Made by a program: the position numbers and the translations under genes. Below the pieces are notes generated by a model. The model saw nothing but the letters and a program-made list of their open reading frames with translations, was not told where the DNA came from and ran no database searches. From DASQZT01 sp963728965 (GTDB taxonomy: Bacteria; Acidobacteriota; Terriglobia; Bryobacterales; Bryobacteraceae), in assembly GCA_963728965.1 (NCBI GenBank), contig CAVSMH010000008.1, forward strand, positions 558,001-622,000: DNA of 64,000 bases, in the 5' to 3' direction. Positions 44,601-51,623 of the stretch are shown here, in pieces (within the stretch, counting starts at the first letter, position 1; every line of letters begins with the position of its first letter).

Positions 44601-46476
44601 GTGCCCATTCGAACCGCTCCACTAACCCCCGGGCCATATTGACCCGCTGCGAACCCTGGCCCGGGAAGAGGTAGCCGATCGAGCATCTCTCGAGTTTCTC
44701 GGAAATGGCGATCAGGTTTTCCTGATCGACAGCGGCCTCTCCGCATGGCGGCGGAGTCGCCAGGCGATCGATCAACAGAGTCATCTTGCGGCATAGTTCT
44801 TCCGGAGACCCCGCCACCACCGACGCTCTGACGCTCAGGTCGGGTGTGACCCGCGCGTTCACCGATGCGGCCATATCGGCCATTTCGGCCAGGCTCGCGC
44901 CCGCTGCATCCTCGCGAATCGTGCCTGCCAATTGCTTCAATCCCTCGTAACTTGCCGCGGCGAGGCAATAAACCTCGCTCTCCTGACGGGAAACCAGCGC
45001 CGCGCGCTCACCTGCTTCCGGTTTGAGGCCCGCAACCGGGGCGGCGCCCGATTTCAGCGTTACGTGCAGGTTGATCCCGCCGAAACCCATCGCCGAAACT
45101 CCGGCCCGTAACTGTCTCTCGCGCGGATGTACCTCACCCCGCAGCACCGGATATAAGCACGTGGATTCGTTCGAGAAAACATCATGCGGAATGTCGCAAC
45201 CCGCCGTCGGCGGAATAACTCGCTGGTTGACTGCCATGACAGTCTTGATAAATGCGCCGATTCCCGCGGCCGCCTTGGTGTGACCGACAATCGACTTGAA
45301 CGAGGTGACGCCACAACGGCGCGCGCCGGCGCCTCCGCCGTTTTCCAGAGCCTTGGTAATACCTAACAGCTCGGTTTTGTCGCCCACTCTCGTGCCCGTA
45401 CCATGTCCTTCGATAAAGTCGATTTCACTCGTATCGATTCCCGCCAGCTTGTAGGCTCGACCCAGCGCGATACTCTGGCCATTGACGCTCGGCGCGGTAA
45501 TGCCGCCCTTGCCGTCGGACGACATCCCCCAGCCGTCCAGCACCGCATAGATTTTGTCGCCGTCGCGGAGCGCGTCCGCCAGTCGCTTCATGCCCACGAA
45601 CCCGCAGCCTTCGCCCGGTATGAAACCGTTGCCCCGTTTGTCGTAGACCAGCATTTCATTCGGTGTCAAGGCCCCCGTCTTGGCAAATCCGATCAGCTCG
45701 AACGGATCCAGGCTGACGTCCACTCCGCCGGCGATGGCGAAATCCGCCGCCCCGGTCGCCAGGCTGACCGCCGCCGAGTATACGGCGATGAGCGACGAAG
45801 AGCACGCGCCGTCCACCGTATATCCGCCGCCGTTCAGGTTCAGGTAGTTGCAGACCCGCCCCGCAATCGTGTTCGCCAGCCCGCCTGCCAGCGTGTCTTC
45901 ATTGATCGGCGCGAATACCGACTTGAAACTCCGCTCCATGCGGCTCGACAACGCGCTGATCGCGTTGTCCGGCATGCCCAGGTCGGACGCCGTCGAACAC
46001 AGTACCTTGTTGACAAACGGCCACCGCAACCGGAGCGTGTTCGATCGCGTGAACTCACCGGTGAGTGTATTGCCAATCACCACTTGTGTGGTTTCACGCG
46101 GAAGATCGCCCGGTTTGTAACCGGCGTCCTCGAGCATTTCGAGAACCACGTCGAGTGACAGCCAGTGCACGATATCGGTCGATTCGAAGGTACTCCTCGG
46201 AATGCGTCTCGCCGCCCAATTGAACTCGTACCCGTCGATCACAGCGGCTTTTACACCGTAGGTCTTGTCCGGTACGCTCTTATCGAAATCCTGATACTCC
46301 GCGAGCGGCAGCCGCACATCCGGTATGCGCCGAAACTGACGGCGCCGCGCCAGAATGTTCTCCCATAACTGCTTGGGAGTTCTGGCGCCGGGATACCGGC
46401 AACCGATTCCGATGATCGCTATCTCGTTGGGGTTGGCATGCTTGCCGTATTCGGTTTGAGTTCGCGGGTCGTTCAT
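38629..46476 (-). CDS. enediyne-type-like iterative type I polyketide synthase with fused thioesterase
   Basis: 2615 residues. KS domain (about 15-470): IIGIGCRYPGARTPKQLWEN, IGNTLTGEFTRSNTLRLRWP, NEDTLAGGLANTIAGRVCNY, with triad Cys 225 (DGACSSS), His 358 (EGHGTGT) and His 399 (GHTKAAAG). AT domain (about 610-910): Ser 703 in GHSLGE and AFHSPLV. Two tandem ACPs carry LNLDSIKA, with phosphopantetheine Ser 1087 and Ser 1182. KR domain (about 1465-1720): VTGGAKGI and WYAFSNEALN. DH-like hotdog: His 1750 (DHFYRGVYLFP) and Asp 1921 (GDPSFRD). PPTase (about 2050-2210): SLSH, GCDLE (Asp 2122) and WCAMETATKALG. The C-terminal 350 residues contain two hotdog modules, the second with ESNLVGNIYYSNYYQW (Glu 2463), as in enediyne thioesterases. 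The domain order and KS sequence match enediyne PKSs, but tandem ACPs and a fused thioesterase are unusual. The product is probably a polyene or a related chain. Confidence 0.92.
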   Translation of the reverse strand: MNDPRTQTEYGKHANPNEIAIIGIGCRYPGARTPKQLWENILARRRQFRRIPDVRLPLAEYQDFDKSVPDKTYGVKAAVIDGYEFNWAARRIPRSTFESTDIVHWLSLDVVLEMLEDAGYKPGDLPRETTQVVIGNTLTGEFTRSNTLRLRWPFVNKVLCSTASDLGMPDNAISALSSRMERSFKSVFAPINEDTLAGGLANTIAGRVCNYLNLNGGGYTVDGACSSSLIAVYSAAVSLATGAADFAIAGGVDVSLDPFELIGFAKTGALTPNEMLVYDKRGNGFIPGEGCGFVGMKRLADALRDGDKIYAVLDGWGMSSDGKGGITAPSVNGQSIALGRAYKLAGIDTSEIDFIEGHGTGTRVGDKTELLGITKALENGGGAGARRCGVTSFKSIVGHTKAAAGIGAFIKTVMAVNQRVIPPTAGCDIPHDVFSNESTCLYPVLRGEVHPRERQLRAGVSAMGFGGINLHVTLKSGAAPVAGLKPEAGERAALVSRQESEVYCLAAASYEGLKQLAGTIREDAAGASLAEMADMAASVNARVTPDLSVRASVVAGSPEELCRKMTLLIDRLATPPPCGEAAVDQENLIAISEKLERCSIGYLFPGQGSQRVNMARGLVERFEWARTLVAQAEEWAAEFGTARLAAFIYPDLDRHVTKDERQPLRSQLEQTQLSQPAIVLSSLLWLTYLERLGITPHAVMGHSLGELTAFYASGAFDGKALIQLAALRGRLMAGNHTGRAGTMVSLACDKRQAEDLIAGVFDRGVLVVANINSPSQTVVSGEIPAIEALSELAAQKGVTTHRLSVSNAFHSPLVARAAADIRKQAPIPVLPLTLKTLLISSCDGKPVPKDIDLHEHFSSQILRPVDFVAAARSFRGTCDIAFEVGPGNVLSSLMAKFPDQGACKAYPVEQQAESFHDLNWLVGLAHAHGKTIRFGELYANRLIRPFVPARNLAFIVNPCERPFERAGRDGSLAETSALAGSGADHPGLQIDGIDLKDYLSRRGSFISDVIRADVGAPPHQAVTTNGAKKAAPATARAVVSTGGVARQESGSGDAEQEIRSIAAAFTGFDAGTISMSLHLVDDLNLDSIKAGELIGQIAQKFNLQDHIDPAQFATGTLADLLPLIKQAPAPAATEGNANGVIPAARHGDTNQLVLTLAAKATGFSADQIHLNLRLLDDLNLDSIKADSLIADACAQLGVAGQVDPAEFAGLTLGEIAGKLGAMVSPAAPAERPQAAADRTVVLPSAAPATGNDWVRSFEMRLVPSTLDPEREAPAELAGSVVAIQHEASEDDLAASVSERIRALGATVFRVRPAELAQETRTDVRHFIAILPRKSGHAPLSAAIQRLRAAAVASARQAGCVSLSYVQFGGISQGLDLAEGGLETACASSFAASVHLERPGLKVRVMDFPPSQDDEFVAGRIIAEQSGAERYVLSHYSVSHERYRMEPALLEPQLHLPRPVEWNRQDVVLVTGGAKGITAECALSFAKATGARMVLVGSSAYNDGRERESSEIGRVLSRYAEEGLVASYCQCNLVDGDEVTRLIRDVEGEFGPITGVIHGAGMNKPRRVEQVSEEQALAEVSPKVLGFLNLGRALDERPPKLIAALSSIIGVTGMPGNSWYAFSNEALNLSLQSFRASHPGTHVVALAYSVWSEVGMGARLGSVKHLAKMGISAIAPTSGVAHFMDAVLKQSPANQVVIASRLGGLDTWRRRAGEAPAADRFIQDIQQFEPGVELVNRVRLTLDDDLYLRDHFYRGVYLFPTVFGLEAMGQCVAKVLGVRSFESLKVVDIVLQRPIVVGSDHGALIQITAEVMERRSPSDPPSVRAAISTEQSGFKRDHFAAVFVLEPQQAEVNAANWVLPAECIDIDPKTELYGGSLFQGPLFQRLRRVWSMDSQGSLIEIDRHTEPGYFAPQHSPALILGDPSFRDVLLQSPQLSIKIVSLPVHIGALDIYRLDYTGAGLARNEITSRTGPVCDVTAVIPDGRPIERLQGYRLKEMDRHESAPEPEVFIHPGVRDAGLFDKALTESCARLEVSPPAHLLAFYPELSRMDRSRRRLNECPLFLDVVSKVLPAHQQRDLRAVEIQWADSGKPVIRGLDGEVNVSLSHDQRHCLCVAGGGEQGCDLEPIGRRSEEEWIGLMGKKRQPLLQELMAGGDSLNEAGTRIWCAMETATKALGAGTATLHVLRREQNSVLFSAEREGRCVNLLTFGVAMTRPPKKMAAMTVQTAAVQVAAPPAAGDPQNAVPPGEDGHPYIRRGPAGQPTVCFRFRATFKDTTTLRHGLNFPVFADWMGKVRELGTLSVAGNLVQDFASGRWGMVTNHTDIFVAGDAACMDLIEGRIHISKTYGKFNSSVDMHFDWFRINADGTEEMIASSNMATTWVEIKSHGVVEVQPFPAYMQGFINSNLPAGQPGPESINEPGRAAEQEAQRRAIAGRHGECLYQAPEGPKIEPELMSQTFSTTLAESNLVGNIYYSNYYQWMNRLVDRFFYDIAPELFTAEGMIGEFRCQRSEIRHLREAMPFDRIEVVMALKAVYSKGIQLHFDYYKLANGQRIKLAYGDYDAVWAGRGNGAEAGPIPDVYKSVLIDACQETARRWTEDHAAQRSQPLFAVDGRMGA

Positions 46477-46838
46477 AGTACCTAGCCTTGTGTTGAGAAC
46501 ATCTTCTTACGCGTCTTGAGCGGATGAAATCCATAGTCCCGGCAGATGGCTCGTCCCAGCCGGCCATGCGGGGCCGCGGGTCGCGTCGTGCCGCAGTGAC
46601 ACCGGTGTCAGTTGCGGCCGAACGCTACCGCGCACGGGTCTGTTATTTCCTTCCTGTTTTGATGTCTTCAGGCTTGGTATGCAGATCTGGCCTTGGGGTC
46701 TTCTGCCCCCGAACCAGTTCCTGTGGCAATCGCGACTACGTGGCGCTCGTTTTTCTCACAGGCCGCACTTGTATAGTGCCAACAGTGGCCGGAGCGTTTC
46801 ACCGGCAGAGTAACCCCGTCAACGGCCCAGTGAACGAT
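46477..46838. other. upstream region of the polyketide operon
   Basis: About 360 bases without a convincing gene. It contains a perfect 14-bp palindrome at 46597-46610 and AAGGCTAGG just before the PKS start. Any PKS promoter should lie here, but I cannot name convincing -35/-10 boxes. Confidence 0.5.
46597..46610. promoter_or_regulatory. perfect palindrome upstream of the PKS
   Basis: TGACACCGGTGTCA is its own reverse complement and lies 121 bp before the PKS start codon. It is a likely operator for a dimeric regulator, which is not encoded next to the cluster. Confidence 0.55.
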
Positions 46839-46975
46839 ATGAGAGCAATCGTGGCGTTGGTTGTCGCCTCCGTCCTCGTTCCCGCATTGGCGCGCCGGCA
46901 TGTCCATCGCGCCCGAAGACGAAAGCAAGTTGGATACCGCGCGCATTCAGGCAGCCTTGGACGCCTGCCACTCCT
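46839..46975 (+). pseudogene. remnant: signal peptide and start of a GH28/pectin-lyase-like protein
   Basis: MRAIVALVVASVLVPALARR reads as a signal peptide. After a frame change near 46900 the other frame gives APEDESKLDTARIQAALDAC, which resembles the first coil of glycoside hydrolase family 28 and related beta-helix enzymes (D..xIQxALDAC). The sequence ends within about 20 bases of that motif and runs into the stop of the convergent TIGR03435 gene. Confidence 0.45.
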
Positions 46976-46984
46976 GCCGCCGCC

Positions 46985-47743
46985 CTAATTCTCCGTCGGA
47001 ACCTTCTCCGCGTGGTCGACGATCACCAGGTCGAGCGTCACCTTGCGCGATTCCAGCTTCAAGCCGAGTTCCTCCTGAATCCCGATGATGATCAGCGCCA
47101 CCGGGTCCAGCGGTGGGTCTCCGGGTTGCCGGTCGCTCGCGATGTACTTGGCCGCGTTGACGGTGATGTCGTAGCGCCCCTTCAGGCCCGTCTCGTCCAC
47201 CACCGGCGTGCGCAGCACCAGCGAAAGCGTGTCCACCAACTGGGACAAGGGCGTCCGCTGCACCGTGACCGTCATCTTCGACCGCTCCGCCGCGATGCTG
47301 CTCTCGCCCTCCGTCGTCGATTCGTGAAACTTCGGTCCGTTCTTTCCGACCAGCAACACGTACGCGCTTTCTTCCTTGTTCTGCCGATGCACCGCCAGCC
47401 CGAAGCGGTCGGCCAGCAGGCTCTGCAGCATCTCGCGGAGCTGTTCCTCGCTCGCCGGCGCCGCGGCCTTGGCGGCAATATCGTAGCGTTGGAAGCCGAT
47501 CCAGTCCGGGCCCGACACCTGGTAGTCCATCACGTGGTAGGCCCATCGGATGGCGGTCTTCAGGCTCACGCCGCGCATCGTCAGGCTGGTCGGCGAAACC
47601 TGGATGTTGTCGCGACGGAAACCCATGCCGCGGCCGGCCGGACGCTCGCTCGGCCGTACCGAAGCTACATCGAACGCCGGCGCCGCCGCCGCTTGGCCAA
47701 ACGCGCCGCCCGCCATCAGGCACATCAAACCGGCTACCCTCAT
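46985..47743 (-). CDS. TIGR03435 family protein (Acidobacteria-specific)
   Basis: 252 residues with a signal peptide (1-17). The hallmarks of TIGR03435 are all present: FDVASVRPSE at the N-terminus, MRGVSLKTAIRWAYHVMDYQ, REMLQSLLADRFGLAVHRQ, YVLLVGKNGPKFHES, VVDETGLKGRYDITVN, LGLKLESRKVTLDLVIVDH and a VPTEN end. The family is expanded almost only in soil Acidobacteriota; its function is unknown, though an envelope role is likely. It supports the taxonomic reading of the window. Confidence 0.92.
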   Translation of the reverse strand: MRVAGLMCLMAGGAFGQAAAAPAFDVASVRPSERPAGRGMGFRRDNIQVSPTSLTMRGVSLKTAIRWAYHVMDYQVSGPDWIGFQRYDIAAKAAAPASEEQLREMLQSLLADRFGLAVHRQNKEESAYVLLVGKNGPKFHESTTEGESSIAAERSKMTVTVQRTPLSQLVDTLSLVLRTPVVDETGLKGRYDITVNAAKYIASDRQPGDPPLDPVALIIIGIQEELGLKLESRKVTLDLVIVDHAEKVPTEN

Positions 47744-47802
47744 TCGCCCTCCTCCTTCCGGACCTCTAAGACATGACGCACCTGCCTGGAGGGAATTAGC
47801 TC

Positions 47803-47935
47803 CATGAAGCCGGAAGCCCGCCCAGCGCCACCAGCATGCCTCGCCTCACCACCAGCCGCATCACGCTGCCACTGCTTGCGCCCAGCGCGCGGCGGATCCC
47901 CAACTCCCGCGTGCGCTGCGCCACCAAACCTGGTT
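47803..47935 (-). pseudogene. remnant: C-terminal motif of a MacB/FtsX-like permease
   Basis: The minus strand reads LVAQRTRELGIRRALGASSG followed by VMRLVVRRGMLVALGG. This is the conserved cytoplasmic loop and helix of FtsX-type permeases, as in the acidobacterial duplicated orphan permease family. Nothing else of the gene remains. Confidence 0.65.
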
Positions 47936-48037
47936 CCGCGTGAGGTCGGCAACCACTACATGAGCCATCTTGAACAATAATTGCTGCGACAGATGCAACT
48001 CGAGGCACGCCGGATTCATCCCGTTGGGAGGGGGAAC

Positions 48038-49720
48038 ATGAGTGTCCGAGTAACAATCGTATTTGGTATCACGTTTTTGCTGGCGGCGGCCAACCTCGCC
48101 GCCCAGAACACGTTTCCGCAGTCCGGAAATGTGGGAATCGGCACCACCAATCCGGCGGTGTCTCTGCACGTAATTGGGACCGTGCTCAGCCAGCCCGGGT
48201 TGTTTCAGGTCCGAAATCAAAACACCAACCACGGCTGGACCATGGGCGCAAGCGGTGGCGGCTCGCAACTGGTCTTCGTGGAAAATCCGACTCCCACCAC
48301 AAGCAACGTCCGCATGCTGCTCGATCGGGATGGCCTCCTGGGCCTTGGCACCACGCATCCCACCGAGCGGCTGCATGTAGTGGGCGGAATCCTCAGCCAA
48401 CCCGGCCTCTTCGAGATGTCGAACGCCGGCACGCACAGGAGTTGGAGGCTCGACACCGCGAACGGCGGCGCCCGGTTTCAGATTCAGTCGCGGACCCCGT
48501 CCGGCACCAATCTTCGCTTCCTTATCGACGAGGACGGCAACGCCGGCCTTGGCACCACGCATCCCACCGAGCGGCTGCATGTAGTGGGCGGAATCCTCAG
48601 CCAACCCGGCCTCTTCGAGATGTCGAACGCCGGCACGCACAGGAGTTGGAGGCTCGACACCGCGAACGGCGGCGCCCGGTTTCAGATTCAGTCGCGGACC
48701 CCGTCCGGCACCGATCTTCGCTTCCTCATCGACGAGGACGGCAACGCCGGCTTGGGTACGGCCTCGCCACACGCGAAGCTGGAAATCCAAGGCTCGCCAT
48801 CGGAACGCAACCTGCTGAGCGTCCGGTCGGGCAACGCTGGCGAGGTGTTTTCGGTGACGCATTCCGCGCAGGGTTCCCTGACCCGGGCCATCGATTTGCG
48901 CACCAATTTTCTGCGCGTTAGCGACGTCGGGCCCGTGGCGTCGCCCAATGCCGTCGATAGCCACATAGCATCGATTACCAATGCCCGCCCGGCCGACCCG
49001 CACGAAACAGTGAACGGTCTGGCCATCGATTTTCCCGGGACCATGGTCTTCCCGGAGAAGAACTTCATTACGTTCTTCGGCCTTCACAACGATGGCAGCC
49101 ACGCCCCTGTGGGCGCCATCGAAGGCAGCGGCGGCGAAGGCGTAACCTACAAGACTGGAAGCGCCGATTTTGCCGAGTGGCTGCCGAAGGCTTCACCCGA
49201 TGAGGACTTGCGCCCGGGCGATGTGGTAGGCGTCACGGGCGGCAAGGTCAGCCGCGATACCCGCGAGGCCCAGCAGGTCCAGGTGGTGTCGACTGCGCCC
49301 GCCGTGCTGGGCAACAGTCCACCCGCCGCGGCGGAATCGCGATGGGCGGAGATAGCGTTCGTGGGCCAGGTTCCGGTGCGCGTCTCCGGTCCCGTCCGGG
49401 CGGGCGATTTTCTGATCCCGTCCGGACACAACGACGGCACCGCCGTCGGCCGGGTGGCGCGGGCATTGGGCGCCGATGACCTGCGGTGTATCGTCGGCCG
49501 CGCGTGGCAATCCCATTCCGGCTCCGGCAAGGGAACGGTGCGGGCGGTTGTGGGGTTGCAGCTCGCCACGCCGCTCTTGCAGGATTTGCGGGAGGAGATG
49601 CTTGCCCGGATCGGCCGCCTGGAGGCGCGCCTGGACGCCCTCGAACAGAGGTCGGCGGCGGTCACGACTTCGGCCGGGCTCGCCGGCGGAGAAGGCTTTC
49701 TCCCTCGGAACCGTCGCTAG
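48038..49720 (+). CDS. secreted tail-fibre-like repeat protein
   Basis: 560 residues from ATG 48038 (GGGAGGGGG upstream) with a signal peptide (1-22). Three related 68-residue units begin GIGTTNP or GLGTTHPTERLHVVG, as in phage tail-fibre and intramolecular-chaperone proteins; the second and third are almost identical. A middle region (EVFSVTHSAQGSLTRAIDLR) leads to a GSADFAEWLPK segment and a small-barrel region (LRPGDVVGVTGGKV, VRAGDFLIPSGHNDGTAVGR) and a C-terminal coiled coil (MLARIGRLEARLDALEQR). The protein at 56.5 kb shares the GIGT and GDLL-type elements. It is probably a trimeric surface fibre; the role is unknown. Confidence 0.75.
   Translation: MSVRVTIVFGITFLLAAANLAAQNTFPQSGNVGIGTTNPAVSLHVIGTVLSQPGLFQVRNQNTNHGWTMGASGGGSQLVFVENPTPTTSNVRMLLDRDGLLGLGTTHPTERLHVVGGILSQPGLFEMSNAGTHRSWRLDTANGGARFQIQSRTPSGTNLRFLIDEDGNAGLGTTHPTERLHVVGGILSQPGLFEMSNAGTHRSWRLDTANGGARFQIQSRTPSGTDLRFLIDEDGNAGLGTASPHAKLEIQGSPSERNLLSVRSGNAGEVFSVTHSAQGSLTRAIDLRTNFLRVSDVGPVASPNAVDSHIASITNARPADPHETVNGLAIDFPGTMVFPEKNFITFFGLHNDGSHAPVGAIEGSGGEGVTYKTGSADFAEWLPKASPDEDLRPGDVVGVTGGKVSRDTREAQQVQVVSTAPAVLGNSPPAAAESRWAEIAFVGQVPVRVSGPVRAGDFLIPSGHNDGTAVGRVARALGADDLRCIVGRAWQSHSGSGKGTVRAVVGLQLATPLLQDLREEMLARIGRLEARLDALEQRSAAVTTSAGLAGGEGFLPRNRR
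48341..48748 (+). repeat. 204-bp tandem duplication, two copies
   Basis: Units 48341-48544 and 48545-48748 differ at only two bases that I can find (one gives Asn/Asp, one is silent). It is an in-frame recent duplication inside the fibre gene. Confidence 0.93.
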
Positions 49721-49784
49721 GGGTTGGCGCTACCGCGGTGGAGAGTCCTCCCGCCCGGTCCGCGGTGCCGGCCGCCCGGTTGCT

Positions 49785-50261
49785 CTACTTTGCCTGGTAA
49801 ATCGTGGTGTGGCGCTCGCCTACCAGCGAGCCCACCAGCGCCCCCACCAGCGCCCCCACTCCGCACGTGATCGCCACAATCGCCGGCTTGAGATTGCGGA
49901 AGTCGCCGCCGCTGCGTTCCGCCAGGCCTTCACCCGCCGCAAAGCCGAGTCCCAGGCCCGCGCCCGCTCCGATGCCCATTCCGATCATCGTATCTCTCAG
50001 GCCCTTGGCCGGCCGTAGGCGCACGCGCGAAACTTCCGCCCGCGGCACCGCAACCGTCTGCCCCTTGCGCGTCACCCGGATCGAATCTTCGGAAACGCCC
50101 GCCAGCGCGCCCTTCCACGACTGGCCTTTTTTATTGGCGATTTCGATCGGCTGTCCCGCCGCCAGCCGGCTGAGATTCTGCCACCCTCCCGGTGCTCCGG
50201 GCTGCGCCCACAGATTCCAGGCAACCAGCACGAACAGCACTCCCGCCGCCGTTCTTCGCAT
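49785..50261 (-). CDS. secreted or membrane glycine-zipper protein
   Basis: 158 residues with a signal peptide (1-19). A small beta domain of the LSm/SH3 kind follows (GQPIEIANKKGQSWKGALAG, DSIRVTRKGQTVAVPRAEVS), then two Gly-rich hydrophobic helices (MIGMGIGAGAGLGLGFAAGE and AITCGVGALVGALVGSLVGE). Similar proteins are common in Acidobacteriota with no known role. It is convergent with the fibre gene. Confidence 0.72.
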   Translation of the reverse strand: MRRTAAGVLFVLVAWNLWAQPGAPGGWQNLSRLAAGQPIEIANKKGQSWKGALAGVSEDSIRVTRKGQTVAVPRAEVSRVRLRPAKGLRDTMIGMGIGAGAGLGLGFAAGEGLAERSGGDFRNLKPAIVAITCGVGALVGALVGSLVGERHTTIYQAK

Positions 50262-50346
50262 CCGCTGTACCTCGCCCCGATCAGTGTACCCTAGGTGTTA
50301 GCCGATGATCTCTGCCAGTTCGGTTTCAGCTCACGTACATCAGGCC

Positions 50347-50970
50347 ATGACCGGAATCGAACTGCTGATCCGGGGAACCATCTGCGGGGTCATCATCGCG
50401 GCGCCCGTGGGCCCGGTCAACGTGCTGTGCGTCCAGCGGACCCTCGCCAGGGGCTGGCGGTCGGGCTTGATTTCCGGCTTCGGATCGGCGCTGGCCGACT
50501 CGATTTACGGCGCCGTCGCGGCGTTCAGCATCAGCTTTGTCATCGCCTTCCTCATTCGCGAGCAGTTCTGGATCCGTTTGGTCGGCGGCACCATTCTCAT
50601 CGCAATCGGCATCTGGTACTATTTCCGCCGCCCCCAATCCCTTCAGCAAGCGGCCAGTAAGTCCGAACATTCCGACTGGGTATCGACCTTCCTGCTTACC
50701 CTGACCAATCCCACCACCGTCCTCTCTTTTCTCGCCGTCCTGGCCGTGCTGGGATTGGCCCGGCAGCGCCCCTGGCTCCTCACGTTCATGATCGTCCTCG
50801 GCATTTTCTCCGGCTCCATGCTCTGGTGGCTGATCCTCACCGGCGTCACCAACCGCTTCCGCGACCGCTTCAACGACCGGGCGCTGTTGTGGATGAACCG
50901 CATCGGCGGTCTGGCTATCGGTCTGTTCGGTGTGATCACGCTCTTCCTGAGCCGGTCGGCGCGGCGATAA
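50347..50970 (+). CDS. LysE/RhtB family exporter
   Basis: 207 residues from ATG 50347, chosen because MTGIELLIRGTICGVIIAAP starts the family. Six hydrophobic segments are visible, with the signature PVGPVNVLCVQRTLARG in the first loop and LTLTNPTTVLSFLAVLAVLG later. Members export amino acids or small metabolites. The thioredoxin-fold gene starts 10 nt after its stop, so the two form a transcription unit. Substrate not predictable. Confidence 0.88.
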   Translation: MTGIELLIRGTICGVIIAAPVGPVNVLCVQRTLARGWRSGLISGFGSALADSIYGAVAAFSISFVIAFLIREQFWIRLVGGTILIAIGIWYYFRRPQSLQQAASKSEHSDWVSTFLLTLTNPTTVLSFLAVLAVLGLARQRPWLLTFMIVLGIFSGSMLWWLILTGVTNRFRDRFNDRALLWMNRIGGLAIGLFGVITLFLSRSARR

Positions 50971-50980
50971 TAGTGGATCT

Positions 50981-51556
50981 ATGGCAGCCGTTGAATCTAC
51001 CATGCTCGCGCTGGGAACCATCGTGCCGGCTTTCCAACTGCCGGATGTGGTCTCCGGCAAAACGATTTCCTCGGATACCACGGGCAAGCCCCTGCTGGTG
51101 ATGTTCCTGTGCCCGCACTGCCCGTACGTGAAGCACATCCAGGCGGGCGTCGCCCGGATGGCGAAGGACTACGTGCAGTCGGATCTCGCCATCGTCGCGA
51201 TTTCTTCCAATGACGTCGCGCAGTACCCCGAGGACGGGCCCGATGGCCTCCGCCAGATGGCGCGCGACCTGGGTTTCGAGTTCCCCTACTGTTACGACGA
51301 GAGTCAGGCGGCGGCGAAAGCCTACACCGCGGCATGCACCCCCGACTTCTTTCTGTTTGACACGGCGGGCCGGCTCGTCTATCGAGGCCAGTTCGATGAC
51401 AGCCGCCGCGGCAATGACGTGCCCGTGACCGGCCGCGACCTCCGTGCCGCCATCGATGCCGTGCTGGCCGGAAAGCCCGTGCCGCCCGAGCAAAGGCCCA
51501 GCATCGGCTGCAACATCAAGTGGAAACCCGGCAACGAACCGCCCTACTTTCGCTAG
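50981..51556 (+). CDS. AhpC/TSA-type thioredoxin-fold protein
   Basis: 191 residues. A thioredoxin-like fold with a CPHC redox motif in LLVMFLCPHCPYVKHIQAGV (about residues 43-46), the cis-Pro segment CTPDFFLFDTAGRLVYRGQF and a further Cys near the end (IGCNIKW). No signal peptide, so cytoplasmic. It belongs to the thioredoxin-family proteins that reduce or detoxify peroxides or disulfides. It lies 10 nt after the LysE exporter gene. Confidence 0.88.
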   Translation: MAAVESTMLALGTIVPAFQLPDVVSGKTISSDTTGKPLLVMFLCPHCPYVKHIQAGVARMAKDYVQSDLAIVAISSNDVAQYPEDGPDGLRQMARDLGFEFPYCYDESQAAAKAYTAACTPDFFLFDTAGRLVYRGQFDDSRRGNDVPVTGRDLRAAIDAVLAGKPVPPEQRPSIGCNIKWKPGNEPPYFR

Positions 51557-51623
51557 CCCCCGCGCCGCCTCGGGCCTTCGCGTCATCGCGAAACCGCGAG
51601 GCGGGTTATCATGAGCTAGTACG

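Noticed and set aside
48001..48037. Extending the fibre gene to an earlier start at 47981
   Set aside because: The signal peptide and the strong GGGAGGGGG both point to ATG 48038; the upstream codons do not look like protein.
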